64,000 nt of DNA from Kappaphycus alvarezii. Its lineage: Eukaryota; Rhodophyta; Florideophyceae; Gigartinales; Solieriaceae. The translations under genes and the position numbers were made by a program. The notes beneath the pieces were generated by a model. That model searched no databases, was not told the origin of the DNA, and saw only the letters and a program-made list of their open reading frames with translations. The stretch's first letter is position 1; each line of letters begins with the position of its first letter. Below are positions 9,261 through 18,286 of this stretch, piece after piece. The stretch covers positions 1-64,000 of the forward strand of contig NADL03000118.1 of assembly GCA_002205965.3 (NCBI GenBank). The letters are read 5' to 3'.

Positions 9261-9818
9261 TTGTGCAATTCGCCTCTGTTTCCTTCTCCATCTCAACTAA
9301 GAAACGTCACAATGGACTCCGGATCAAGACCAACACAGAGTCCCACATTTCTATCTCGACCCCTGGGATTGCGAAAATCAAGACATTCCTCATCGGAACC
9401 TCAGCGAAGAGAAAGGTCACTAGCAAAAAAGAACGCTCGTACGAATTCCTCAAAGGGGAAAACCGATTCCCATGTTACTATACGGGATCATCATCCTGAA
9501 CCCGTAATCTCTGCCAGTGAACTCTTCGACATAATTAATGAGCAGAAAAAGCTACTGGATGATACAGAGCACCGTGTTCATGCCCTTCATACACAAATTT
9601 GTGGGTATACTCCTGAATACCCTCGTTTCAATCTCTCTCGTGTCGTCTCCATAAGTACATATCATGCGGATGATTTCTGCATTGGAAAGGGTCACGCCGG
9701 AGAGCTGGAAGACCCTTTGGAAAAGGAGTGCCCAGATAGTACTGAAAGAAGGATCAGAGAAAACCGTGATCGTTGGCCCAGGTCTGTCGTAGATGATTAT
9801 ATGTCAGTGGAAGAGTAA
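9261..9818 (+). CDS. Unrecognised protein with short coiled coil
   Basis: A 185-codon open frame. A later ATG at 9312 (MDSGSRPTQ) gives 168 residues and may be the true start, as the first 17 codons look random. The N-terminal half is rich in Ser, Arg and Lys (RSLAKKNARTNSSKGK) and likely disordered. It is followed by a heptad-like segment, SASELFDIINEQKKLLDD, and an acidic, charged C-terminus (DRWPRSVVDDYMSVEE). Base use is more even than in the AT-rich flanks. No family recognised. It could be a host gene, a non-LTR ORF1, or a gag remnant; no CCHC knuckle is visible. No operon or partner is evident. Confidence 0.45.
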   Translation: MCNSPLFPSPSQLRNVTMDSGSRPTQSPTFLSRPLGLRKSRHSSSEPQRRERSLAKKNARTNSSKGKTDSHVTIRDHHPEPVISASELFDIINEQKKLLDDTEHRVHALHTQICGYTPEYPRFNLSRVVSISTYHADDFCIGKGHAGELEDPLEKECPDSTERRIRENRDRWPRSVVDDYMSVEE

Positions 9819-9953
9819 GGGGATGTCTTTTTCTACTACAATCACCATTAACTTTCCATTTGAATGAAGTTATGAAGTTTATACCCCCTGCTGAGCGATA
9901 AGTGTACCCCGCTTTTCATGAAATGTCCATGAAGACATTTTATCTGTGACAAC

Positions 9954-10290
9954 ATTATTCAGAGAGGCCAAAGGTTTGGGTGTTTTTACTAAACATTCGA
10001 TCTATCCTAAAGTTTTCCAGACAACCACAATCGACCCAAAAAAGTATGCCAAGACAGTAATGCGGGAGGAACTACGCTCCCCAGAACGGCACCCTAAGAC
10101 CAGCCATCAAGCAGGCCGCATTGGACATGACGGCTGCTCCAGCGGGACTTTGCATCGAAACCCCCCGAATCTTTCCGTACATCTTCATTGTCCTCACGGT
10201 CATGTTCCTTATTCAGGGAAACGTTTGGGTGTTTTACTGTTGGAAGATATTTCCGACCTATCCCATGGTTTTCCAGACAACATTATTTAG
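9954..10290 (-). mobile_element. Two T1 insertions sharing one target
   Basis: ATTATTCAG (9954-9962), CTTATTCAG (10208-10216) and ATTATTTAG (10282-10290) bracket two minus-sense T1 copies: 9963-10207 (245 bp) and 10217-10281 (65 bp). The longer one includes the ORF end. Its minus-strand translation contains RNMTVRTMKMYGKI and AAVMSNAACLMAGL before a stop, followed by the T1 3' UTR. Confidence 0.75.
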
Positions 10291-10459
10291 GGACGAAGTG
10301 ACCTCTCCCGCGCGGTAAGGAATCCTTTCGTAGAGCTTCGATCTGCGATATTCCGCAGAAAAAAGCATGGTATGGGAACCAGAAGTGGTACGGACGATTT
10401 TGACCGTGCGTTGCTTAACCTAATCGCCCTATCCCACCCTAGGTTTTGAAGATTCAGCT

Positions 10460-10560
10460 GGGGGAATGATGGGGTAGTTTACTTCGTCGTCTGACACTTC
10501 TAGCGGGTGGAATCGAAACTGAGCTTCAACCCTCTCACTAGTTTTCAAGACGCCGTGACA
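10460..10560 (-). repeat. T3 tail
   Basis: GGGGGAATGATGGGGTAGTT, then TACTTCGTCGTCTGACACTT and CTAGCGGGTGG. This is the best uninterrupted reference for the split T3 copy at 52.7 kb. Confidence 0.8.
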
Positions 10561-10575
10561 GACAGGTACAGAGGG

Positions 10576-10639
10576 GACTAGGGGAAAGGTTTGTGTGTTT
10601 TACTCTTGGAAGATATATCCGATCTATCGAGGAGACTAG
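10576..10639 (-). mobile_element. 52-bp T1 LINE tail, short TSD
   Basis: GACTAG at 10576-10581 and 10634-10639 (extendable with a mismatch) flanks a minus-sense T1 tail, GGGAAAGGTTTGTGTGTTTT, then GAAGATATATCCGATCTATC. Confidence 0.7.
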
Positions 10640-10699
10640 TGTATTGCTTCTATATCGCCGAATAGGATCAGGTGTCTCCGCATTTTAAATTTTGCCCCG

Positions 10700-11000
10700 C
10701 AGAAGGGTGCACACTTTTAATCCGCCCACCTCCCTCAACGCGATCGTCTCTGCGAAGCATAGATAATTAGGCTCGTACCTATCTCTATATCGACACTCTT
10801 GAGTTGGCACCCAGACGCATACAGGGTGCCAACCAATGTCGCGCGGAACATGGCCGTTAGGGCGATGGAGACCTATGGCAAGTTCTGAGATGTGCTTACC
10901 CAAAGTCTCGCTGCTGCGGCCGTAATATCCAACGCAGCATGTCTGCTGGCCGGCCTTGAGCCGGCATTTCTGGGAAAATTAAGAGGTACTGCTGGCCACT
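10700..11000 (+). pseudogene. LINE C-terminal fragment
   Basis: Plus-strand translation across frames gives FNPPTSLNAIVSAKHR, then PISISTL with WHPDAYRVPTNVARNMAVRA, then AAAVISNAACLLAGL and PAFLG. Block by block this matches the C-terminus of the RLE LINE at 50.8 kb (NPLTSLNAAHAEKQRKY, ISTLGGWHPAAF, ARTVATRAMERF, SNAACLLAGL). Stops and frameshifts break it. It also aligns with the ORF part of the T1 copy at 9963-10207, in opposite orientation. Confidence 0.75.
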
Positions 11001-11538
11001 TTTCAGGATATTCCGAGACACAGGCAACCATATCTTTAAAACAATAAAGCACCCTACATTCATCCCCTCCTGGTGGATGGAAGGCACAAGTTTGCAAAAG
11101 CTGTTGCGTGTAGAGTCATAGAGCATTTCTCGAGGGCGAGATCAACATTCCCACAATGATTTTCCGCGCTAGTTGTCTCCTCTGACGCAGCCCGCATGCT
11201 GTCTGGTCTCCGCAAATCTTTCTAGACACAATGAGGGTGTCTGTAATATTCCACATTGAACAACGCATACCTTCAAACCCCCAAATTATCAGCATCCCCA
11301 AGTCTCCCGGTAAGCATCTCTAAGGGGGAAAGTTCTGGTTTCTCCTGTTTGAATTTGAGGCTAGCTGTCTACCGAAGGATTGCTAGAATGGGCACAAGCC
11401 TACAAACCTCCGGAATAGTAAGATGCATACCGCAAGTTCATAGCACTCCTGACACTCGCACCACCCAATTTAACCCAACACTTTCCTCTTATTACAATGA
11501 CTGTATGCAGCTTTGAGTCGATTGTGGGTTGTGGTTTC
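11001..11538. other. No gene seen
   Basis: A GGGGGAAAGTTCTGGTTTCT block near 11323 resembles a T5 tail but is diverged. Nothing else supported before the gypsy element's TSD. Confidence 0.35.
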
Positions 11539-11768
11539 TGTAGTGATGTGCGCAAATTCGCACACGAAAAATTTAGATGAGGACCATAATTGTATACAGT
11601 ATTGGAACTGGGAAGATATTTTTACAGTTTTTGAATTTGCAAGATATTTTTAATTTGGGTGAGTGTGGCAAATTCATCGGTTGATTTTTTATTTTAGGAC
11701 ACGCTGTCATAGTGGATGTCAGTACAGTTCTAGGTTGTGGGTGATACTACGAGTGACTCTGAAAGGTC

Positions 11769-11955
11769 TATATAATGGCCACATCAATTCCCACCCCTGG
11801 CCGATGGGTGGCTGGCATGGGTATGGCACCTAGATATTTACCTTGAGGAAATATCTTCTAATGGTCTCTCTGGTTCACACGATTCCCGTGAATGCGTTTT
11901 ATGGTATTTAGTATGTTTGATTGAGACTTTAGGATTAGCCGAAAGTCTATATAAG
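11769..11955 (+). promoter_or_regulatory. Duplicated TATA-like boxes in the LTR
   Basis: TATATAA at 11769-11775 and TATATAAG at 11948-11955 each follow GAAAG(G)TC. The 3' LTR shows both with GAAAGGTCTATATAA. These are candidate core promoters for the element; which one is used cannot be told from sequence. Confidence 0.5.
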
Positions 11956-11989
11956 CTGAGTAAAGTGCTTCCTCCTTGAGAGGTCAAGC

Positions 11990-12047
11990 AAGTTGGCAGA
12001 CAACTTCAGGTCAAGCTCCGAGTAGTAGGAAGTTGAGAGTCAACTTC
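11990..12047 (+). other. Two small hairpins in the LTR leader
   Basis: AAGTTG-GCAGA-CAACTT at 11990-12006 and GAAGTTGA-GAG-TCAACTTC at 12029-12047 are perfect stems of 6 and 8 bp. Both are preserved in the 3' LTR. They would lie in the transcript leader if transcription starts at the second TATA box. Confidence 0.5.
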
Positions 12048-12261
12048 AGACCCAGAAAACTTTTTCCTAAGCTGGTCGCAGAGCATCAGTGGTAGACCTG
12101 CCCCTTTTATACTTGCTTGTAGCCCTCTCAACTCTCTCCCATATACACTCCTTTTTATTTGTTCAACTATACCACGGTAGCACTTTTGTCGCTCGCAACA
12201 CCTCCGTCTTGGGGTAGTTGGTTCTAAGTATCTCTTCTCCCGACGATTTACCCCTATCATT

Positions 12262-12279
12262 TGGTACTCTTGTGGAGGG
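12262..12279 (+). promoter_or_regulatory. Putative primer-binding site
   Basis: TGG (12262-12264) starts two bases after the LTR, the usual place for pairing with a tRNA 3' CCA. The sequence is TGGTACTCTTGTGGAGGG. The matching tRNA is not identified. Confidence 0.45.
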
Positions 12280-12348
12280 GGTTGCACCCGAGGTATTCGA
12301 GTTGAGCAGTCTTAGGGAACCATTCGAGGGGATTTCTTTTCTGTAATC

Positions 12349-13548
12349 ATGGATCTCAACGCTGCTCGTATAACGTTCACAGGGGGCAAGAATGAAGACG
12401 TTGAGGAGTTTCTCTATACATATGTCAACGTTGTGATGCGTGAGAAGAGCGATGAAGAGAAGGCCGAAAGTATCTTCGCCTATCTTCATGGTGACGCAAA
12501 GCACAAATATAAGGCCAAGTTTATCAACGGGTGGTCTCTTAACGGGAATGGGCGTAACTTCGGTGAGGTATGTGAGTGGCTTGTGAAAGAATATGCTAAG
12601 GAGGTAGAACCAGATGAGATGATTCGTACCGCCATAGAGGCCCGGCTCAACTTCGACGATTTGTTAAGCTCATTGGTATACTTGTGTGATCTCTATGAAA
12701 AGGCTGGGTTCAACGCCCAAGCCAAGTACGGAATGCTGCGTAAGGCGGCGATGGGGGATAAGCGGCTCTCCGATTTCCTCCTCATCAAGGGCCCTCACAC
12801 TTTTAATGAACTGAAGGGTACCATAGTAGAATTTGTCAAAAATTCGGAGACGTTTCAGTCACTGAGTGAGGTACCGAGGGAAACCCGCATCTATGCTATC
12901 GTACATCCTGAAAAGAATTATCAAAGGCCAGCGACTAGCGCAGCAGCATTGGAATCAGTCAGGAGCGATGTCAAAAACTTGGAAGAAAGGTTGGAAACCC
13001 GATTCGATAATCGACTTGACATGATAACCTCGCAGTTGGAAAGCCTTACTCTTACCATTAAGAAGAACCAGTCTGGGGCCCCCAAGGCCGCAGAAGTCTG
13101 TTCCTACTGTCACAAGCCTGGACACTTTGCAAATAGGTGTCCTGATAATCCACATAGAAACACTCGTTGTGGAAAGTGCGGTCGTTACGGGCATCATGAA
13201 AGTAACTGCTGGTCTAAAGACAACAGAAGAGCAAATTTATCGGACGCGAGGAGTGAGTCAGGACCAGAGATGAAAATCTTACAAAACAGGAAGGATCAAA
13301 GGTTGGCGGATGCCGGTAATGTATCCATCGCTGAAGAAATCAGTCAAGTTAATGTGACAAAAAGGGATGGGGAAGGGAACGTTTTGTCGAAAAAACCTAG
13401 GCTAGATTATGGAATGCTGGAGCATATCCCAGCACCTGTACCTCCTCGAACCAAGAGGCTTGATCAAGTTGTTCCAGGGTGGGAAACACTTCGGCCAAGA
13501 AGACGAGAAAGAGTAAGAAATTTAAGAGTATCCCGAAGGACGTACTAG
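12349..13548 (+). CDS. gag: Gag polyprotein with two CCHC zinc knuckles
   Basis: A 399-codon frame starting 90 bp after the LTR. Residues 1-200 form a capsid-like helical region (NGWSLNGNG, then EVEPDEMIRTAIEARLNFDD). A coiled segment follows (RSDVKNLEERLETRFDNRLD, about 205-224). Two CX2CX4HX4C knuckles lie at residues 251-264 (CSYCHKPGHFANRC) and 274-287 (CGKCGRYGHHESNC), the nucleic-acid-binding nucleocapsid part. The last 20 or so codons have slipped frame near 13490. The decayed copy at 25.7-26.0 kb reads continuously from the equivalent of RLDQVVPG into KKFKSI, so the frame break is a lesion or error, not a normal gag end. Confidence 0.93.
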   Translation: MDLNAARITFTGGKNEDVEEFLYTYVNVVMREKSDEEKAESIFAYLHGDAKHKYKAKFINGWSLNGNGRNFGEVCEWLVKEYAKEVEPDEMIRTAIEARLNFDDLLSSLVYLCDLYEKAGFNAQAKYGMLRKAAMGDKRLSDFLLIKGPHTFNELKGTIVEFVKNSETFQSLSEVPRETRIYAIVHPEKNYQRPATSAAALESVRSDVKNLEERLETRFDNRLDMITSQLESLTLTIKKNQSGAPKAAEVCSYCHKPGHFANRCPDNPHRNTRCGKCGRYGHHESNCWSKDNRRANLSDARSESGPEMKILQNRKDQRLADAGNVSIAEEISQVNVTKRDGEGNVLSKKPRLDYGMLEHIPAPVPPRTKRLDQVVPGWETLRPRRRERVRNLRVSRRTY

Positions 13549-14183
13549 AATATGTGAAGAAGTACAATTTGGTGGCTGAGCTTGCATCGGCCCCAACTGG
13601 GATAACGTTTGGTCAACTTTTGAGGGGCGACGCAGAGGATGCGAGAAAGAACTCAAAAAAATTATCAGGTCTAATAAGTCCGCTAAGGGTAAGAAACTGT
13701 TTCTTCAATCGGCCTCGACAGCACCAAGACGTCTTAAACTAGTACCAGTCAAAGTATTGGGAATGCAAACCCAAGCTCTTTTCGATTCGGGCGCTGTTCC
13801 AAACCTTATTTCAGAAACTTTGGTGACAGATCTAGGTCTCGAAATTATTCCAACTACTCGAAGAATAACTGTGGCGGATGGAACCGTCTCAAAATGCATG
13901 GGCACTGTTGACAAGGTTTCCGTGTTCTTTGGGGACTCTAAAGTTGATGTAGACTTTCTTGTCATGCCGATCTCCCTTTCGATGCAATCATTGGCTGCCC
14001 TACCATGGAAAGACTAGGGACCTGCATTGACTTGGGCAACCAAATCGTTTCAGTTAATGTTGACGGCAGAACCGTGAAGATGCCCCTGGATTTCGACAAA
14101 AGCACACATCCGGGATTAAAGAAACGGACAGTGAAGATTTCACTTCTAGCTATGACAGCGAAGATTCGAACCAACTAACACTT
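13479..14183 (+). CDS. Gag-pol linker and aspartic protease (frameshifted)
   Basis: The first frame, 13479-13742, continues Gag (KKFKSIPKDVLEYVKKYN). The protease frame, 13757-14017, holds the catalytic motif ALFDSGAVPNLIS (Asp at residue 10), the ITVADGTVSK flap-like segment and the VDFLVMP strand. The hydrophobic-Gly element expected near the end (an IIGCPTMERLG-like string) lies in the next frame after about 13990, marking another indel. The retropepsin would mature Gag-Pol. The catalytic DSG is intact, unlike the decayed copy. Confidence 0.85.
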
Positions 14184-14467
14184 TCGGAAGTGGAGAAGGG
14201 TACGCTCGGGGGATAATGAACATGGCATGGGACGATTATGATTCTGGGTTTGAAACAGATGAAGACTGGAATTCTAGGGTAGGTTGACACCTGAATGTGT
14301 TTCTTTTTGCGATAATATCGAATCAAAGGACGGAATTCGGAGCATGAAAGAAGATTACAATTGCAAGGAAAACAGGAATATATCGGATTCCATATCTGAA
14401 GATGTGAGCACGCCGGAAAGGTCCTTCAAAATATTGAGGTTGAGGATCAAGAAGAAAAGGGCGCCAA

Positions 14468-15568
14468 ATGGCAGAAATCAAGAAAAGTGCAGCACCTTCC
14501 CCCGCCGCCTCACTGAAAATATCCGACATGTTAACATCTTCCGAAGTAATTGCATGGAGTGTATCAGATTTAAGACAAGCAAGTGTACCGGTCACTCACT
14601 CATTTGAACTTACCGATACTCAACCAATTTACCACAGGCCTAGACGTCAACCGCCAAAATATGACCAATTTATCTCAGAGAATGTTACAAGTATGCTGGA
14701 AAATGATATCATTCGGCCAGTTTCATCCCCATGGTCATTTCCAGTTGTGGTCGCACCAAAGAAGGATGGAAAGCTGCGTTTTTGCGTCGATTACCGACAA
14801 CTGAACCAGAGAATGATACCCGATCGATTTCCGATTCCGAATATGGAGGAAATCCTCGAGGACTTGAAGGACGGGAGATACTTCACCTCAATTGATCTTT
14901 ACACTGGTTATTGGCAGATTCCATTGGATGAAAAATGCAAGGAAAAAACAACTTTTACCAGCAAAGCCGGTACATTCAGGTTCGAAGTGATGCCTTTTGG
15001 TCTCATGAATGCCCCAGCTACATTCCAAAGAATGATGAACGAGGTTTTGAAAGGACTTCCATTTGCAAGAGTTTATATCGATGATGTAGTGATATTCTCA
15101 AAAACCTTGGATCAGCACATATCGCATGTCAAGACTGTGGTGGAGAAAATAGCTGCGTACAGCCTGAAAATTAAGTTAAGCAAATGCTTCTTTGCGAAAA
15201 CGTCTATCCAATTACTCGGTCATATCGTCGATCAAGAGGGAATTAAAGTGGATCCAGAGAAAACGAAAAAAATCAAGTTGGCACCAAGGCCCGCTTCAAA
15301 GACGGAGGTTCGAAGCTTCTTAGGACTGGCCTCATATTACAGGAGATTTATCAAAGATTTCGCCAAGACTGCAGCACCGTTACATGCCAGCACAACAAAG
15401 AACGGAAAATTTTTATGGAACAAGGAAATGCAAACCGCATTTGAAGAGCTTAAAGATAAGCTATGTGTCCCCCCAGTGCTCATGTATCCAGATTTCAAGG
15501 AGACCATTTGTTGTGGAGACAGATGCCTCAGAACGGTCTTTGGGTGCCGTTTTGTCCCAAAAAGATGA
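14468..15568 (+). CDS. pol: Reverse transcriptase domain
   Basis: A 366-codon frame; the ATG is probably internal to the polyprotein. Motifs in order: VAPKKDGKLRFCVDYRQLNQ (motif A approach), YFTSIDLYTGYWQI, the FGLMNAPATFQRMMNEVL block, the catalytic YIDD (residues 203-206), LLGHIVDQEGIKVDPEK, and the tether RSFLGLASYYRRFIKDF. All hallmark residues of Ty3/gypsy RT are present. The frame slips at about 15520-15530, just as RNase H begins. Confidence 0.95.
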   Translation: MAEIKKSAAPSPAASLKISDMLTSSEVIAWSVSDLRQASVPVTHSFELTDTQPIYHRPRRQPPKYDQFISENVTSMLENDIIRPVSSPWSFPVVVAPKKDGKLRFCVDYRQLNQRMIPDRFPIPNMEEILEDLKDGRYFTSIDLYTGYWQIPLDEKCKEKTTFTSKAGTFRFEVMPFGLMNAPATFQRMMNEVLKGLPFARVYIDDVVIFSKTLDQHISHVKTVVEKIAAYSLKIKLSKCFFAKTSIQLLGHIVDQEGIKVDPEKTKKIKLAPRPASKTEVRSFLGLASYYRRFIKDFAKTAAPLHASTTKNGKFLWNKEMQTAFEELKDKLCVPPVLMYPDFKETICCGDRCLRTVFGCRFVPKR

Positions 15569-15976
15569 AAACGGAAGACTACACCCTGTTCAATTCGCAA
15601 GTCGCACTCTGAATGATGCGGAAAGAGATACTCAGTCTGCGAGAAAGAAGCGCTAGCTGTCGTCTTCGCGCTGAAAAAGTTTCGCGTATACCTTTTATCA
15701 CTCGAGAAATTTGTCTTGATAACTGATCACCAGGCACTTAAGACAGCATTCCAAAAGAAAGATGTACATCACCGCTTGGCCCGATGGCTCGACATTTTCG
15801 CAGAATATCGGTTTGAAATTGTGTATAGGCCCGGACGCAATAATCAGCCTGCCGATTACCTATCCCGCTTGAGGGATCCACTGATTCCAAATGAAAAAGC
15901 TTCGAGAACATCGTCGGAGTTGCCGAGGTGCAAGTGCCGAACAATAACGAGTACGAAGCTAATATTCACGGACTAA
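15384..15976 (+). CDS. pol: RNase H domain (two frames)
   Basis: VETDASERSLGAVLSQKDEN (the first catalytic Asp) lies in the frame 15384-15656. After an indel near 15650 the domain continues as VITDHQALKTAF and the chain-terminal RFEIVYRPGRNNQPADYLSR in the frame 15716-15976. It degrades the RNA strand during reverse transcription. All expected blocks are present, but no single frame holds them. Confidence 0.88.
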
Positions 15977-17183
15977 TTAAATTCCTGGATGGACTAGAAA
16001 TGAGAAAGGTTGATATTGAACACAGAAATTGGGTACGCAGGAATCAAAAGGCTTTTACACTATGGAATGGGAAACTCTTCCGACACACGAAAGCCGGTCC
16101 TCGACTAGTGGCCCCTTTGAAAGAAAGAATGAAGATCTTGAGGACTTTTCATGATGAGTTAGGGCATTGGGATCTCGAAACAACCAAGAAATTCGTTACT
16201 GAGAGATTCTGGTGGCCCAGTATCCATAAGGACGTCTATAACTTCGTGAAAAGCTGCGACAACTGTCAAAAATTCACGCCAATACGAAAGTATAAGACAA
16301 CTCTAGGCTTTCCAGTTTCCGGTCTCTTTGAAACCTTTCAATTGACTTTGCCGGCCCATTCAAGGAAACCTCTTCCGGAAACAAATACTCCTTATAGGGG
16401 TGGAACATCTTACTGGATGGCCAATAGCAGTTGCAGTTGAGGAGGCCAATGCTGAAGTGGTCCTGAGATTCATCGAAAAAGAAATAATTGAACCGTTTGG
16501 TCTTCCAAAAAGGATCATCTCAGATAACGCCCTTTGTTTTACTGCAAACTTCACTACTTCGTTTCTTGGAAGAGAAAAGGATTCAGCTGAAGACACAGTT
16601 CTCGCATACGCTCCTATGTCAAACGGTAAAGCGGAGAGGATGGTTGGAACCATCAAACGAGCAATATCGAAAACTATGTCGAGAATGAAATCCAGTGGGA
16701 AGATGCCTTACCAAAAGTGTTATACGGCTATCGTCGAAGAAGAGGAAGAAGTGGACGGTCACCGTTTGAGCTAATGTACGGAAGAGCTCCTAGAATGTTA
16801 CAGAGAGATGGAAACAAATATTATCGATGAAGAGAGTAGAGAGGTCGAACTACTGGCCACCGAAAGCTGGAGATCACACCGCGCGCTAACACAGACAAGA
16901 AATAAGGATGAAGAGCCTCCAGTCCAAACTTTCTCAGTCGGCTCTAAAGTACTTGTACACGGAAAAGCAATGCAACAGGCTGTGAAGTGGCCGGCTTTCC
17001 AAACAAAGTACTCGAACCTTGCATCGTCACGGAGGAAAGACACCCGCATATAAGCTCTGTTCAAGCTCAGGGAAGAGATCAAGGAGGGCAATCCATGCAC
17101 GTCGTCTGGTCCCTTACCATCAGAGGCCTGAAGAATTCCTTCTCACACAGGACTATGCGCAACCACGGGATACTCATCTTTAA
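15928..17183 (+). CDS. pol: Integrase (frameshifted)
   Basis: The zinc-binding HHCC domain is intact in the frame 15928-16440: H75-X4-H80-X29-C110-X2-C113. The catalytic core is split. The first Asp (codon 16344-16346, in SIDFAGPF) is in a third frame; the second (SDN, 16523-16525) and the Glu (NGKAERMVG, codon 16634-16636) are in the frame 16400-16774. A GPY/F-like C-terminal module follows at 16808-17053 (SVGSKVLVHG). The end reads RRLVPYHQRPEEF and stops at TAA 17181-17183. D, D and E are all present, so the gene is chemically complete apart from indels. Confidence 0.88.
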
Positions 17184-17190
17184 CTATAGA

Positions 17191-18253
17191 ATGATTCCTA
17201 TGGGAGGAAAAAGGGCCTGGGAATGGATCATCTCGATTACGCGTGACTACTACGAACTCCACGTAATCATCCATTTCTACATTAATATATGCCTATGTTT
17301 TCGTACGTTGAACGGACCATTGCTACCTGAAGAAGATTTCCGACTATTAATCAGAGTTCTATTCTTCATTCCAAAACGGAAGGTTCACGGAAGCAGGTCC
17401 AGAGTTTGTGGAAGTCATATATCATTACTCTATAGGAAGGTATGGAATGGTAGCTATCGGAGACTTGTCGCAAACATATCTGAACATTATCCGTCCAGTT
17501 TACGTATTTCTCAAGAACAACCAAGATGTGCGACTGAGAGGTTACAGCTTGCCCCCTGATATGGAATATCGACTGGTCCCATATCCTCTATGGGAACCTT
17601 ACGTTGCTCCGCTCAGAAACACAACCTCAGCCGAAGACCAGGATCCTCCCGAGGCCGTGATGATGATACGAGCTGGACCATCAAGTGATCGGGGCGGATC
17701 ATCGAAGAGGGCAAGGCGTCGGGAGCAGCGAGGAAGATCGCCAAGAAGATCGCCTCAAACACCGCCTAGTCTCCCAGGGGGAAACTATGCATCCTTAATT
17801 ATTGGACGGCTACCAATTAGACGTTGGCTTCGCGAAATGACAGAGGACCCACGAGAAGCAGAAGTAATTTCCTTTTTTGCAATTAGTATTTGCATGTGCT
17901 TCCAGACCATTCACGGGGCGCACCTTACTCGTGAGGACTCAGTCCTTATGTTGCGAGTTTTTTTCTCCTTCAGATACCCGTTTCTGGACCCGTTGCCAGA
18001 AAAGTTTGCATACTACGTTTACTACCTCACATTTGGAAGGTTTGGAGAAGTGAAACGGGAGGAGCTCATTAGAGAACACTATGAAACCATACGCCGAATC
18101 TACGAAACTCTTGACCAAGGAGATGAGCCGGTCATCGCACGGTACACACTCTCTCATCATATTGGAAATGAGCTACTACCATATCCTTATAGTGAACCCT
18201 ATACTCTCCCTGATGAATGGATAGAACTCCCACAAGAACAACAAGAGCAGTGA
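17191..18253 (+). CDS. ORF3, duplicated-domain protein downstream of pol
   Basis: An ATG at 17191 lies 7 bp after the pol stop. One indel near 17380-17410 apart, the frame runs to TGA 18251-18253, about 354 codons, filling the space up to the polypurine tract. It contains two related units of roughly 140 residues. Unit 1 (about 17191-17620) has FYINICLCFRTLNGP, RLLIRVLFF, YHYSIGRYG and LVPYPLWEPYVAP. Unit 2 (about 17795-18215) has FAISICMCFQTIHGA, VLMLRVFFSF, YYLTFGRFG and LLPYPYSEPYTLP. The linker (17680-17790) is basic and Ser/Arg-rich (SSKRARRREQRGRSPRRS), NLS-like. No signal peptide or clear membrane anchor is seen, so an envelope role is not supported. No family recognised. Confidence 0.82.
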
Positions 18254-18273
18254 CGAGCCGGGACGTTCGTCTT

Positions 18274-18286
18274 GAGCGGGAGGGCG
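18274..18286 (+). promoter_or_regulatory. Polypurine tract
   Basis: GAGCGGGAGGGCG directly abuts the 3' LTR. Mostly purine, it is the expected plus-strand primer site. Confidence 0.75.

Larger units (their letters stand above)
11544..12259 (+). repeat. 5' LTR, 716 bp
   Basis: TG...CA termini with TGAT/ATCA inverted ends. It contains two TATA-like boxes and two small hairpins. Preceded by TSD TGTAG and followed by the putative primer-binding site. Confidence 0.96.

Noticed and set aside
13479-13548. Programmed gag-pol frameshift
   Set aside because: The older copy at 25.7-26.0 kb reads through in one frame, and many similar frame changes occur elsewhere in the same element.
17191-18253. ORF3 as an envelope gene
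   Set aside because: The position fits, but no signal peptide, cleavage site or clear membrane anchor is visible, and an internal duplication with a basic linker is not env-like.
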